From Arthrobacter_E sp041360795 (GTDB taxonomy: Bacteria; Actinomycetota; Actinomycetes; Actinomycetales; Micrococcaceae): a DNA stretch of 64,000 nucleotides. Shown piece after piece: positions 32,319-42,392 of this stretch. Location of the stretch: positions 868,001-932,000 of the forward strand of contig NZ_JBFUPW010000001.1 in NCBI RefSeq assembly GCF_041360795.1, read 5' to 3'. The notes below the pieces were generated by a model. It was not told where the DNA came from. It saw only the letters and a list, made by a program, of their open reading frames with translations, and did not search any database. Each line of letters begins with the position of its first letter. Position 1 is the stretch's first letter. Both the position numbers and the translations under genes were made by a program.

Positions 32319-35300
32319 GTGCACCTGAAGAACCTCACCATCCGTGGCTTCAAGTCTTTCGCCTCGGCTACGAGCTTCACGTTCGAGCCCGGCGTGACAG
32401 CCATCGTGGGGCCCAATGGCAGCGGCAAGTCCAATGTGGTGGACGCCCTCGCCTGGGTGATGGGGGAGCAGGGCGCCAAGACCCTGCGCGGCGGCAAGAT
32501 GGAGGACGTCATCTTCGCCGGGACGTCCGGTCGCCCGCCGCTCGGCCGTGCGCACGTCTCACTCACCATCGACAACGCCGACGGCGATCTGCCCATCGAC
32601 TACAGCGAAGTCACCATTTCCCGCACCCTGTTCCGCACGGGCGGCAGCGAGTACGCCATCAATGGGACCAGCTGCCGTCTTCTCGACATCCAGGAGCTCC
32701 TGTCCGACTCGGGTCTCGGCCGTGAGATGCACGTCATCGTGGGGCAGGGCCAGCTGGACCGCATCCTCCACGCCACCCCGGAGGACCGCCGCGGCTTCAT
32801 CGAGGAGGCCGCCGGCATCCTGAAGCACCGCCGCCGGAAGGAGCGCACGCTCCGCAAGCTCGACGCCATGCAGGGCAACCTGCAGCGGCTCAGCGACCTC
32901 TCCGCCGAACTGCGCCGCCAGCTGGGACCGCTCGGGCGGCAGGCCGCCGTCGCGCGCCGGGCCCAGACCGTTCAGAGTGAACTCCGGGACGCCAAGGCGC
33001 GCCTCCTCGCCGACGATCTGGTCCGCCTCACGGGCGAGCTCGAGTCCGACGCCGCCCGCGAACAGGCTCTCCGCGAACGGATCGCCGTGGTCGAGGCAGA
33101 TCTTGCGCAGGGCCGTGAACAGCAGTCCCTCGCCGAGCAGTCGGCCGCCGCGATGTCCCCGCGGATCACCCAGGCCCGCGCCACCTGGCACCAGCTGACC
33201 ACCGCCCGGGAACGCCTGCGCGGTCTCGGGCAGCTCGCCACCGAACGTCACCGCCTGCTGGGCAGCTCGGAGCCGGTGACGCGTCAGAACGACGCCGAGC
33301 AGATGGAGCAGCAAGCCGTCCGGGCCCGGGAGGAAGCCGCCCGGATTGCCGCCGAGGTGGGGCAGCTGAAGGAGATGCTCGACGTCGTCGTGAACCAGCG
33401 GGCGGAAGCCGAAGCGCTCGCGCGGGCCGAGGACGCCCGGGTGACCGCCGCCCTGCGGGCCGCCGCGGACCGCCGTGAGTCGCTCGCCACCCTGAGCGGC
33501 AAGGTGGGCGCCGCACGGTCACGGGTGCAGTCGGTCGAGGCGGAGCTCGGTCGCATCCACGACTCTCTGCTGGAATGCGAACGCCGCCGCGCGACGGCGG
33601 AAGCCGAGTTCGCCTCCCAGGAGGCCGAACTCGCGGACAGCGAGTCCGGCGAGCAGGACCTGGACACCGAGTACGAGCAGGCCGCCGACGCGCTGGAATC
33701 CCTGGAAGCACAGGACGGGCGGCTCGCCGCGGAGCAGCGCGACGCCGAGCATCAGCTCGCAGCGCTCGGCGCGCGGATTGAGGCGCTCCGCCAGGCCACC
33801 GCACCCCGGGACGGCAGCGCCCACCTGGAGGGCCACCCCGGAATCCTCGGGAGCATCGCGAACGCCGTCAAGGTCACGCCCGGTCACGAGGCCGCCATCG
33901 CCGCGGCGCTCGGACCGTTCGCCGAGGCGCTCGTCGCGGACGGCGTGGAGGGCGCCGCCCGGGCGCTCGAACAGCTCAAGGATGAGGACGCCGGCCGGGC
34001 GAACGTGCTGATCGGGCGTCCCGGTGAGCTAGAGACCCCGGCACGGACCGCGTCGACGGAGACCTCCAAGGGCTCTGTTCCCACCGACGCCGTGCCGGCA
34101 CACGCCGTCGTGACCGCCCACGGCCCGGGTGGGGAAGCGGTGCTCCGGCTGCTGGAGTCCGTCCTCATCGCCGAGACGCTCCAGGCCGCAGGCGAGATCC
34201 TGGCAGCGGCACCGCAATCCACCGTGGTGACACGTGAGGGCGATGTCCTCTCCGCCCACACCGCGAGCGGCGGATCCCCGGCGAGCGGTTCGCTGCTGGA
34301 AACCCAGACGGCCCTTGAGGAGACCGAGCAGCGGCTCGGCCGAGTGACCTCTGAGCTCGAGCGGCTGCGGTTCGCCCGCAAGGGACTCGCGGACCAGCTC
34401 GAGCAGGCCCGGGAACGTGCCGACGCCGCCCTGGACCGCCTGCACGAGTCTGACGCCACCCTCGCCGCCTCCGCGGAGAAGCTCGGCAGCCTCAAGGGTC
34501 AGCTGCGCTCCATCACCGCCGAGGCCGAGCGTCTGCGCGAGACCCGGGACCGCGCCCAGAAGACCCTTGCCCAGGAGAACGAGAGCCTGGAAACCCTCGC
34601 GGCCCAGCTGACCCGGGCCCACGAGGATGCCTCGCAGTCACAGGAGGGCGAGGCGATCCAGGATCAGCGGGAGACGCTGGAGACTCGCGCCCGTGAGGTC
34701 CGGGCCATGGAAGTGGACGCACGGCTCGCCTTGCGCACGGCCGAGGAACAGCTGTCCAACGGCGAACGCCGGGCGGCCGGCCTGGAACGCGCGGCGGCAA
34801 GCGAACGCCGGGCCCAGCAGGAGGCCGTGGTCCGGGCAGAACGTCGCCGGCGTCAGGCAGCGCGTGCGTCCGCCGTCGCGGAGGCCGCACGGCAGGCCGT
34901 CCTGGTGGCGGACCGCTCCGTCGACTCCGCCGCCGCGGAGCTCGCCCGCGTGGAGGAGGACGGCAGCAAGTACGACACCCTACTCGGAGGCCTGCGCGCC
35001 GGGAACGACGCCCTGGCCCGGGAACTCGCGGATCTGACCGGGTCCGCGCACCGTGATCAGCTGGCACTCACCCAGCAGCGCGCGCGGATCGAGGCCGTCG
35101 AGCAGCGGGCCATCGACGAACTCGGGCTCGGACCAGAGGAGCTCGTGGCCGAATTCGGGCCGCATCTTCCCGTGCCGTCCGTGGACGGCGCCCAGGACAA
35201 GTGGGCCGAGCTGCGGCAGGAGGTGGATGACGACGGCAATCCGGTCCCCACGGGCGTGCCGTTCGTCCGTGCCGAGCAGGAGAAGCGTCTCAAGCGCGCC

Positions 35301-35915
35301 GAGAAGGACCTGTCCTCGCTGGGCAAGATCAACCCCCTCGCATTGGAGGAGTTCGCCGCACTGGAGGAGCGCCATCAGTTCCTCAACACCCAGCTCGAGG
35401 ACCTGAAGGCGAGCCGCAAGGACCTTCTGGACATCATCAAGGAGGTGGATGCCCGGGTGCAGGAGGTCTTCTCCCAGGCGTTCGCCGACACGTCGGAGCA
35501 GTTCGTCCACGTCTTCGGACGCCTGTTCCCGGGCGGCGAGGGCCGTCTGGTCCTGACCGATCCGGACGACATGCTCACCACCGGCATCGAGGTCGAGGCC
35601 CGGCCCGCCGGCAAGAAGATCAAGCGCCTGTCCCTGCTCTCCGGCGGCGAACGCTCCCTGACCGCCGTGGCGCTTCTCGTGGCGATCTTCAAGGCGCGCC
35701 CCTCGCCGTTCTACGTCATGGACGAGGTGGAAGCCGCCCTGGACGACGTCAACCTCGGCCGCCTCATCACGATCTTCGAGGAGCTGCGGGAGTCCAGCCA
35801 GCTGATCGTGATCACGCACCAGAAACGCACCATGGAGGTGGCGGACGCCCTCTACGGCGTCACGATGCGCGGCGACGGCGTCACCACCGTGATCTCACAG
35901 CGCATGGGGGAGTAG
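32319..35915 (+). CDS. smc: Chromosome segregation protein SMC
   Basis: A 1198-residue condensin subunit. The N-terminal ATPase half begins MHLKNLTIRGFKSF with Walker A GPNGSGKS (31-38). Long heptad-rich coiled coils flank the hinge (about 500-650). The C-terminal half has the ABC signature LLSGGERSL (about 1107) and Walker B FYVMDEVEAALDD (about 1131). It folds and segregates chromosomes with ScpA/ScpB, which are not in the window. Start GTG 32319. ftsY follows by 21 bp, the usual smc-ftsY pair. Confidence 0.97.
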   Translation: MHLKNLTIRGFKSFASATSFTFEPGVTAIVGPNGSGKSNVVDALAWVMGEQGAKTLRGGKMEDVIFAGTSGRPPLGRAHVSLTIDNADGDLPIDYSEVTISRTLFRTGGSEYAINGTSCRLLDIQELLSDSGLGREMHVIVGQGQLDRILHATPEDRRGFIEEAAGILKHRRRKERTLRKLDAMQGNLQRLSDLSAELRRQLGPLGRQAAVARRAQTVQSELRDAKARLLADDLVRLTGELESDAAREQALRERIAVVEADLAQGREQQSLAEQSAAAMSPRITQARATWHQLTTARERLRGLGQLATERHRLLGSSEPVTRQNDAEQMEQQAVRAREEAARIAAEVGQLKEMLDVVVNQRAEAEALARAEDARVTAALRAAADRRESLATLSGKVGAARSRVQSVEAELGRIHDSLLECERRRATAEAEFASQEAELADSESGEQDLDTEYEQAADALESLEAQDGRLAAEQRDAEHQLAALGARIEALRQATAPRDGSAHLEGHPGILGSIANAVKVTPGHEAAIAAALGPFAEALVADGVEGAARALEQLKDEDAGRANVLIGRPGELETPARTASTETSKGSVPTDAVPAHAVVTAHGPGGEAVLRLLESVLIAETLQAAGEILAAAPQSTVVTREGDVLSAHTASGGSPASGSLLETQTALEETEQRLGRVTSELERLRFARKGLADQLEQARERADAALDRLHESDATLAASAEKLGSLKGQLRSITAEAERLRETRDRAQKTLAQENESLETLAAQLTRAHEDASQSQEGEAIQDQRETLETRAREVRAMEVDARLALRTAEEQLSNGERRAAGLERAAASERRAQQEAVVRAERRRRQAARASAVAEAARQAVLVADRSVDSAAAELARVEEDGSKYDTLLGGLRAGNDALARELADLTGSAHRDQLALTQQRARIEAVEQRAIDELGLGPEELVAEFGPHLPVPSVDGAQDKWAELRQEVDDDGNPVPTGVPFVRAEQEKRLKRAEKDLSSLGKINPLALEEFAALEERHQFLNTQLEDLKASRKDLLDIIKEVDARVQEVFSQAFADTSEQFVHVFGRLFPGGEGRLVLTDPDDMLTTGIEVEARPAGKKIKRLSLLSGGERSLTAVALLVAIFKARPSPFYVMDEVEAALDDVNLGRLITIFEELRESSQLIVITHQKRTMEVADALYGVTMRGDGVTTVISQRMGE

Positions 35916-35936
35916 CCCGCGTGAGAAGCTAGGGGG

Positions 35937-37142
35937 GTGAATGACGTCCTCCTTCCCGTGATCCTGTCCATCGTCGGCGCCCTGGTGGTCATCGGCCTGG
36001 CGGTCCCGCTGCTTCTCAAGGGCCGCAACTCCCGGAAGTACACCAGCACGCGTGACGCGAACGATCCCGCGCGTCCCTCCTCGGGCGGCACCGCCGTTCT
36101 GGACCGCGACGACGAAGCGGCCGCCGCGCACGACGCCGCCACCTCGCCCTCCACGGGCACGCTCGTCGAAGAGCCCGTCGAGGAAGTGGTGCCTGCCGCG
36201 CCGCTCGTGGAGCGTCCCGCGCCGGTGGTCGGCCGCCTGAACCGCCTCCGGGCGCGCCTGGTCGGCTCCGGCAACATCCTCGGCAAGGGCCTGCTCGCCC
36301 TGCTCTCCAGCGACCGCATCGACGAGGACACCTGGGACGAGATCGAGGAGACCCTCCTCCTGGCCGACCTCGGCACCGAGCCGACCATGGAGCTGATGGA
36401 CGCGCTCCGCGCCCGCGTGAAGGTCATGGGCACCCGTGACACCGCCGAGGTCCGCGCCATGCTGCGCGAGGAGCTCCTCAAGCTCGTCGACCCGTCCATG
36501 GACCGGACCCTCAACGTGACCCGCCATGCCGAGCGACCCGCCGTCGTGCTCGTGGTGGGTGTCAACGGCGTCGGCAAGACCACCACGGTCGGCAAGCTGG
36601 CCCGCGTGCTCGTCGCCGAGGACAAGGACGTGCTCCTGGGCGCCGCGGACACCTTCCGTGCGGCGGCCGCCGAACAGCTCACCACCTGGGGCGAGCGCGT
36701 GGGCGTGCCCACCGTCAAGTCCGATGTGGAAGGCGCCGACCCGGCGTCGGTGGCGTATGAGGCGGTGAAGGCCGGCATCGACCAGGAAGTCGACGTGGTC
36801 ATGGTGGACACCGCCGGCCGCCTGCAGAACAAGACCGGCCTGATGGACGAACTCGGCAAGGTCAAGCGTGTCATCGAGAAGCTGGCCGAGGTGGACGAGG
36901 TCCTCCTGGTGCTGGATGCGACCACGGGCCAGAACGGCCTCACCCAGGCCAAGGTGTTCGCCGAGGTCGTGGACATCAGCGGCATCGTGCTCACCAAGCT
37001 CGACGGCACCGCCAAGGGCGGCATCGTCGTCGCGATCCAGCGCACCCTGGGCGTCCCGGTGAAGCTCGTCGGTCTCGGCGAAGGCCCCGATGATCTGGCG
37101 CCGTTCGACCCGGAGGCGTTCGTCGACGCGCTGCTCGACTGA
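35937..37142 (+). CDS. ftsY: Signal recognition particle receptor FtsY
   Basis: A 401-residue SRP receptor GTPase. Residues 4-24 form a transmembrane anchor followed by Lys/Arg, an arrangement common in actinobacterial FtsY. An acidic/proline linker leads to the NG domain with VNGVGKTTT (about 208-216), DTFRAAA, DTAGRLQNK and TKLDGTAKGG. Start GTG 35937. It works with Ffh (40.8-42.4 kb) in co-translational targeting to the membrane. Confidence 0.97.
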   Translation: MNDVLLPVILSIVGALVVIGLAVPLLLKGRNSRKYTSTRDANDPARPSSGGTAVLDRDDEAAAAHDAATSPSTGTLVEEPVEEVVPAAPLVERPAPVVGRLNRLRARLVGSGNILGKGLLALLSSDRIDEDTWDEIEETLLLADLGTEPTMELMDALRARVKVMGTRDTAEVRAMLREELLKLVDPSMDRTLNVTRHAERPAVVLVVGVNGVGKTTTVGKLARVLVAEDKDVLLGAADTFRAAAAEQLTTWGERVGVPTVKSDVEGADPASVAYEAVKAGIDQEVDVVMVDTAGRLQNKTGLMDELGKVKRVIEKLAEVDEVLLVLDATTGQNGLTQAKVFAEVVDISGIVLTKLDGTAKGGIVVAIQRTLGVPVKLVGLGEGPDDLAPFDPEAFVDALLD

Positions 37143-37179
37143 GCACTTCCCCGGACCGCACCTCTCCGGACAGCTTCCG

Positions 37180-37211
37180 AAGGCCCCGCAGGCGAATGCC
37201 TGCGGGGCCTT
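37180..37211 (+). terminator. Intrinsic terminator after ftsY
   Basis: AAGGCCCCGCAGGC (37180-37193) and GCCTGCGGGGCCTT (37198-37211) are perfect inverted arms around GAAT. Confidence 0.88.
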
Positions 37212-37438
37212 CGTGCGTCCCGGGGCCGTGAACCCGGCCGTGCGTCCGGCTGCGAAACATGCCGGAAACGTTCTGGACACCGACCCTTTACGCCCGGGCC
37301 GGAAGCGTAACAACCACGCAATGAACCACCAGGCCAGGTGAAACACGGGAGGCCGAAAGTTGAATGCAGGACGCCCCGGCGTCAGAAAGAACCACGGGCA
37401 CCTCGCGAGAGAGCCCCTTCGAGAAAGGACCGAAAGCC

Positions 37439-38806
37439 ATGGAACTTACCGCCAGCAATGTGTGGGTCATGGTGGCTGCGGCCCTGGTGTTGTTCATGAC
37501 GCCCGGCCTGGCATTCTTCTACGGCGGCATGACCCGTGCCAAAGCCGCCCTGAACATGATGATGATGAGCTTCATCTCCATCGGCATCGTCGGCGTGGTG
37601 TGGGTCCTATGGGGATCCTCCATGAGCGGCGGCGAAGGCGTTTTCGAACTGTTCGGCAACCCGTTCGCCACCTTCGGTCTGGAGAACGTCAGCACCCCTG
37701 ACGGCCTGATCAAGGCCGGCTACGCCGCCACCTTCGCCATCATCACGGTGGCCCTGATCTCCGGCGCCATCGCGGACCGTGCGAAGTTCGGCGCCTGGGC
37801 GCTCTTCGTGCCGGTCTGGGTGACCCTGGTCTACTGCCCGATCGCGTTCATGGTGTGGGGCGGCGGTCTCTTCGGCCCCGACGGCGCCATCGGCAAGGCG
37901 CTCGGCCCGGCCATCGACTTCGCCGGCGGCACCGTGGTGCACATCAACGCCGGTGTCGCGGGCCTCATCCTCGTCCTGATCATCGGCAATCGCCGCGGCT
38001 TCGGCAAGGACCCGAACCACCGCCCGCACAACATCCCGTTCGTCATGCTCGGTGCGGCGATCCTCTGGTTCGGCTGGTTCGGCTTCAACGCCGGCGCCGC
38101 CACCACCGCGCAGCAGGGTGGCCTCATCTGGATCAACACCCTCGCAGCTCCGGCCGCCGGTATGCTCGGCTGGCTCGTGACCGAGCGGATCCGTGACGGC
38201 CACCCCACCTCGCTGGGCGCCGCGTCCGGTGTGGTCGCCGGTCTGGTCGCCATCACCCCCGCCTGTGCCAACGTCAGCCCGGTGGGCGCCATCGGTCTGG
38301 GCATCGTGGCCGGTGTGGCCTCCGCCCTGGCCGTCGGCCTCAAGTTCCGCTTCGGCTACGACGACTCCCTGGACGTGGTGGGTGTCCACCTGGTCTCCGG
38401 CCTCATCGGCACCGTCGCACTGGGCTTCATCGCCATCCCGCTCGAAGGCTCCCGTGCCGGCCTCTTCTACGGCGGCGGCTGGGACCAGCTGTGGTCGCAG
38501 CTGGCGGCGGCAGGCTTCTCCATGGTCTACACCGCGGTTCTGACGGCCATCATCGGCTTCGCCATCCACAAGACGCTCGGCTTCCGGGTCTCGGAGGAGC
38601 AGGAGGAGATCGGCGTGGACCTGTCCCTCCACGCGGAGTCGGCTTACGAGTTCGGCATCGCCGGTCAGGGTGGCACCTTCCAGCCGCACGGTTCGCTGGA
38701 GGCCATCTCCGAGGCGCTGGACCGCCGGGCAGCAGAGTTCCAGCGGGATTCCGCCGGATCCAAGAAGAGCGCAGGCAAGGATCGCAAGGAGAGTGTTGAC
38801 GCATGA
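37439..38806 (+). CDS. amtB: Ammonium transporter
   Basis: A 455-residue Amt/MEP channel with eleven predicted membrane helices. It begins with ASNVWVMVAAALVLFMTPGLAFFYGG and has the family motif DFAGGTVVHINAG with the first pore histidine; the second lies in VGVHLVSGLIGT. ATG 37439 is the family start; an in-frame upstream extension is non-homologous. The stop overlaps the ATG of glnK, so channel and regulator are made together. Expression under nitrogen limitation is expected by analogy. Confidence 0.96.
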   Translation: MELTASNVWVMVAAALVLFMTPGLAFFYGGMTRAKAALNMMMMSFISIGIVGVVWVLWGSSMSGGEGVFELFGNPFATFGLENVSTPDGLIKAGYAATFAIITVALISGAIADRAKFGAWALFVPVWVTLVYCPIAFMVWGGGLFGPDGAIGKALGPAIDFAGGTVVHINAGVAGLILVLIIGNRRGFGKDPNHRPHNIPFVMLGAAILWFGWFGFNAGAATTAQQGGLIWINTLAAPAAGMLGWLVTERIRDGHPTSLGAASGVVAGLVAITPACANVSPVGAIGLGIVAGVASALAVGLKFRFGYDDSLDVVGVHLVSGLIGTVALGFIAIPLEGSRAGLFYGGGWDQLWSQLAAAGFSMVYTAVLTAIIGFAIHKTLGFRVSEEQEEIGVDLSLHAESAYEFGIAGQGGTFQPHGSLEAISEALDRRAAEFQRDSAGSKKSAGKDRKESVDA

Positions 38807-39141
38807 AACTCGTCACGGCAATCGTCCGCCCGGAGAAGCTCGAGAGCATCCGCGAAGGTCTTGAAGCGTACGGGGTCCAGGGACTCACGGTGAGCGCGGC
38901 CAGCGGCTACGGCCGTCAGCGCGGCTACACCGAGGTCTACCGTGGGGCTGAGTACAACGTGAACCTCCTGCCGAAGCTGCGGGTCGAGGTCCTGGCCACG
39001 GACGAGACGGCGGATGACGTCGTGGACGTCATCATCGCCAGTTCCAACACCGGCCGCGCCGGTGACGGCAAGGTCTGGTCCGTGGACGTGTACGAAGCGG
39101 TCCGGGTCCGGACCGGAGAACGCGGAGCAGCCGCCATTTAG
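38803..39141 (+). CDS. glnK: PII nitrogen regulatory protein
   Basis: A 112-residue PII protein that binds ATP/ADP and 2-oxoglutarate and gates AmtB. The T-loop is complete with the modification site Tyr51 in RGAEYNV, and the C-terminal signature TGRAGDGKVWS is present. It overlaps amtB by four bases, which marks it as GlnK. In relatives, glnD (the modifying enzyme) follows; here the next plus-strand gene is ffh and a zwf-type gene intrudes. Confidence 0.95.
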   Translation: MKLVTAIVRPEKLESIREGLEAYGVQGLTVSAASGYGRQRGYTEVYRGAEYNVNLLPKLRVEVLATDETADDVVDVIIASSNTGRAGDGKVWSVDVYEAVRVRTGERGAAAI

Positions 39142-39154
39142 CGGAGCTGTTCCG

Positions 39155-39175
39155 GCCTCCCGCCGCACGGGAGGC
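39155..39175 (+). terminator. Terminator hairpin after glnK
   Basis: GCCTCCCG (39155-39162) and CGGGAGGC (39168-39175) pair around CCGCA, 14 bases after the glnK stop. Confidence 0.7.
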
Positions 39176-39208
39176 GCCCTTCCTCCCCAACACGATCACC
39201 TCCCCCCA

Positions 39209-39253
39209 ACGACGACGGCGACGCACCCGGCCAGGGCGCGTCGCCGTCGTCGT
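39209..39253 (-). terminator. Terminator of the zwf-type gene
   Basis: ACGACGACGGCGACGC (39209-39224) and GCGTCGCCGTCGTCGT (39238-39253) are perfect 16-bp inverted arms, downstream of the minus-strand dehydrogenase and facing glnK. Confidence 0.8.
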
Positions 39254-39271
39254 GCGTTCGGAGAGTGCGGG

Positions 39272-40675
39272 TCAGCTCTCGGTGACCGGCCCCCGGGAGC
39301 CCGCCGGGTAGTCCTCAAGCGGGACGCGCCCGTGGGACCACGCGGAGAGGACGGGATCCACGATCCGCCAGCAGTCCTCCGCCACGTCGGCGCGCACGGA
39401 GAGCAGCGGGTCGCCATGCAGCACGCCGTCCAGGACTTCGCCGTAGGGGAGCAGCGCCGAGGAGTGCAGTTCGGTCACCAGCTCCGCGCGGGAGAGTTCG
39501 AAGCCGTTCCCGGCGCTCGTGACGTCCAGGCCGATGCTGAGGGTGTCCGGTCCGAACCCGATGCGCAGTTCGTCCGGCTGGTCCGTGCCGCTGAAGCCGG
39601 CCGGCAGGTGCGCCAGGGGGCGGAAGCGGACCACGGCTTCCTTGCGGCGCGTGCCCATGGCCTTGCCGGTGCGGAGGATGAACGGCACCCCGGCCCAGCG
39701 GGTGTTGTTGATCTCGACGCGGACCTCGGCGAACGTTTCGGTCTCGCGCTCCGGGTGCACGCCTTCCTCTGCGACGTAGTCGGGGACCTTCCGGCCGCCG
39801 ATCTTGCCAGCGGTGTACCGGGCGCGCCGCGTGTTGCGGCGGAAGGGCGTGGCGACGCGGCTGGCCCGCAGCACGGTGGCGATGCCGTCGCGCAGATCCC
39901 GTTCGCCGAGGGTTGCCGGGGGTTCCATGGCCATGAGCGCCATCACCTGCAGCAGGTGGCTCTGGATCATGTCGCGCAGGGCGCCCGCGGAGTCGTAATA
40001 TCCCGCGCGGCCTTCCAGCGCGAGGTCCTCCTCGAAGGCGATCTCCACCTCGGCCACGTTGTCGCGGTTCCAGAGCGGCTCGAAGAAGCGGTTCGCGAAG
40101 CGCATGCCGATGATGTTGAGCACCGTGGACTTGCCGAGGAAGTGGTCCACCCGGTGGATGTGCTCCTCGGGGACCAGGCGGCGCAGGGTGCCGTTGAGTT
40201 CGCGGGCGGAGGCTGCGTCGGAGCCGAACGGCTTTTCCAGGACCAGGCGCGTTCCGAACGGCACTTCCTCGGGGGCGAGCGACTCGCAGGCGAGCTGGCT
40301 GATGCGCGGCGGCAGGGCGAAGAAGACCGCTACGGGGCCGTCGAGCGAGGCGAGCAGGCCTGCGAGGGCGCCGGGGGCGGTGACGTCCACCTGGCGGTAC
40401 TGCGAGGTGGCCATGAGCTCCTTCCAATGGGCGCTCGCCTCCTCGCCGGCATCCAGCGGGAGGGCCTTCGCGAGCCGCCGCTGCCACTTGCTGGGCGTCC
40501 AGGGCTCGGTCCCCGCACCCACCAGGGTGAGCCCGGGAGCCCGGCCGGCGGAGACCAGGGAGGCGAGCCCTGGCAGCAGGAGCCGTCCCGTGAGGTCGCC
40601 CGAGGCGCCGAGGATGAGCAGTGTCTTGATGTCCTGGGCCCGGGATCGCCGGGCGCGTCGCGTACTGGTCACCAT
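39272..40675 (-). CDS. zwf: Glucose-6-phosphate dehydrogenase family protein
   Basis: A 467-residue G6PDH-type enzyme for entry to the oxidative pentose phosphate pathway, forming NADPH. The N-terminal nucleotide loop GASGDLTGRLL and the active-site motif RVDHFLGK (His as base) are present. ATG 40675 (MVTSTRRARR) is chosen; the frame runs 30 codons further but would enter the ffh promoter region. No tal, opcA or gnd is adjacent, so this may be a stand-alone second copy. Confidence 0.88.
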   Translation of the reverse strand: MVTSTRRARRSRAQDIKTLLILGASGDLTGRLLLPGLASLVSAGRAPGLTLVGAGTEPWTPSKWQRRLAKALPLDAGEEASAHWKELMATSQYRQVDVTAPGALAGLLASLDGPVAVFFALPPRISQLACESLAPEEVPFGTRLVLEKPFGSDAASARELNGTLRRLVPEEHIHRVDHFLGKSTVLNIIGMRFANRFFEPLWNRDNVAEVEIAFEEDLALEGRAGYYDSAGALRDMIQSHLLQVMALMAMEPPATLGERDLRDGIATVLRASRVATPFRRNTRRARYTAGKIGGRKVPDYVAEEGVHPERETETFAEVRVEINNTRWAGVPFILRTGKAMGTRRKEAVVRFRPLAHLPAGFSGTDQPDELRIGFGPDTLSIGLDVTSAGNGFELSRAELVTELHSSALLPYGEVLDGVLHGDPLLSVRADVAEDCWRIVDPVLSAWSHGRVPLEDYPAGSRGPVTES

Positions 40676-40817
40676 GCCAGCATGCCATCTCGTCAGTCCG
40701 ACTTGGTACCCTAGAAAGCTGAAAGCCCGTGCCACCCTGGCGCGGGGCCCTGTGAGGGGTTCCATCCCTCACCGGGGTGAAGTCCTGGAACCTCCATCCG
40801 AAAGAAGTGCGCGGCGC

Positions 40818-42389
40818 GTGTTCAATTCACTCTCTGACCGGCTCACAGCGACGTTCAAGAACCTCCGCGGCAAAGGCCGCCTGAGCGAGGCCGACGTCGA
40901 CGCCACCGTGCGCGAGATCCGTCGCGCCCTGCTGGATGCCGACGTCGCCGTGCCCGTGGTGCGTGAGTTCGCCTCCCGCGTGAAGGAGCGCGCCCTCGGC
41001 GCCGAGGTCTCCGCTGCGCTGAACCCGAGCCAGCAGATCGTCAAGATCGTCAACGAGGAACTCGTCACGATCCTGGGTGGCGAGACCCGCCGTCTGCGCC
41101 TGGCGAAGAACCCGCCCACCGTGATCATGCTCGCGGGTCTCCAGGGCGCCGGTAAGACCACCCTCGCCGGCAAGCTCTCCAAGTGGCTCAAGGGCCAGGG
41201 TCACAGCCCCCTGCTGGTGGCCTGCGACCTCCAGCGTCCCAACGCCGTGACGCAGCTCCAGGTGGTCGGCCAGCGTGCCGGCGTGCCGGTCTTCGCACCG
41301 CACCCGGGCACCACCAGCGAATTCGACGTCCCCACCGGCGATCCGGTGGCCGTCGCCGAGGCGGGTGTGGCCGAGGCCCGCCAGAAGCTGCACGACGTGG
41401 TCATCGTGGACACCGCCGGCCGTCTCGGTGTGGACGCCGAGATGATGGACCAGGCGCGCCGCATCCGCGAGGCGATCAACCCGGACGAGGTCCTGTTCGT
41501 CATCGACGCGATGATCGGCCAGGACGCCGTCAACACGGCCAACGCCTTCCATGAGGGCGTCGACTTCACCGGCGTCGTGCTCTCCAAGCTCGACGGCGAC
41601 GCCCGCGGCGGCGCCGCCCTCTCGGTCGCCTCCGTGACCGGCAAGCCCGTCATGTTCGCCTCCACCGGCGAAGGCGTGGACGACTTCGAGCTCTTCCACC
41701 CGGACCGCATGGCCTCCCGCATACTCGACATGGGCGACATCCTGTCCCTCATCGAGCAGGCCGAGCAGAACTGGGACAAGGACGAAGCCGCCCGGATGGC
41801 GAAGAAGTTCGCCGACCAGGAGGACTTCACCTTCGAGGACTTCCTCGCCCAGATGCAGCAGATCCGCAAAATGGGCTCGATGAAGAAGATGCTCATGATG
41901 ATGCCGGGCGCACAGAACATGCGTCAGCAGCTGGAGCAGTTCGACGAGCGCGAGATCGACCGTGTCGAGGCGATGGTCCGCTCCATGACCCCGCACGAGC
42001 GTGTGGCCCCCAAGATCATCAACGGCTCGCGCCGTGCCCGCATCGCCCGTGGTTCCGGCGTGCACGTCTCCGAGGTCAACGGCCTCCTGGAGCGCTTCGG
42101 TCAGGCCCAGAAGATGATGAAGAAGATGGCGCAGGGCGGTATGCCCGGGATGCCCGGCATGTCGATGGGCGCCGGTGGCGGCACGGCCCGCAAGGCGGCC
42201 AAGAAGAACACCGGCAAGAAGAAGGCCCGCTCGGGCAACCCGGCCAAGGCCGCTCAGGAGCTGCGCGAGGCCGAGGCCCGGAAGGCGAACCGCGCCCCGT
42301 CCGGTGCCGCTTTCGGGCAGCAGGCGCAGGACTTCGACCCGTCCACCATGGAGCTCCCCAAGGGCTTCGAGAAGTTCCTGGGCAAATAG
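40818..42389 (+). CDS. ffh: Signal recognition particle protein Ffh
   Basis: A 523-residue SRP54 GTPase that binds signal sequences on ribosomes. N domain, G domain with GLQGAGKTT (about 106-114), DTAGRLGVD and SKLDGDARGG, then a Met-rich M domain (MQQIRKMGSMKKMLMMM). The tail is Lys/Ala-rich with MPGMPGMSMG. GTG 40818 (FNSLSDRLTATF) is the family start; a longer frame from 40059 is a shadow of zwf. TACCCT at about 40708 is a possible -10 in the divergent gap. Confidence 0.97.
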   Translation: MFNSLSDRLTATFKNLRGKGRLSEADVDATVREIRRALLDADVAVPVVREFASRVKERALGAEVSAALNPSQQIVKIVNEELVTILGGETRRLRLAKNPPTVIMLAGLQGAGKTTLAGKLSKWLKGQGHSPLLVACDLQRPNAVTQLQVVGQRAGVPVFAPHPGTTSEFDVPTGDPVAVAEAGVAEARQKLHDVVIVDTAGRLGVDAEMMDQARRIREAINPDEVLFVIDAMIGQDAVNTANAFHEGVDFTGVVLSKLDGDARGGAALSVASVTGKPVMFASTGEGVDDFELFHPDRMASRILDMGDILSLIEQAEQNWDKDEAARMAKKFADQEDFTFEDFLAQMQQIRKMGSMKKMLMMMPGAQNMRQQLEQFDEREIDRVEAMVRSMTPHERVAPKIINGSRRARIARGSGVHVSEVNGLLERFGQAQKMMKKMAQGGMPGMPGMSMGAGGGTARKAAKKNTGKKKARSGNPAKAAQELREAEARKANRAPSGAAFGQQAQDFDPSTMELPKGFEKFLGK

Positions 42390-42392
42390 GGT

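Noticed and set aside
40676..40765. N-terminal extension of the zwf-type protein
   Set aside because: The extension is not like the family and would cover the promoter region of ffh.
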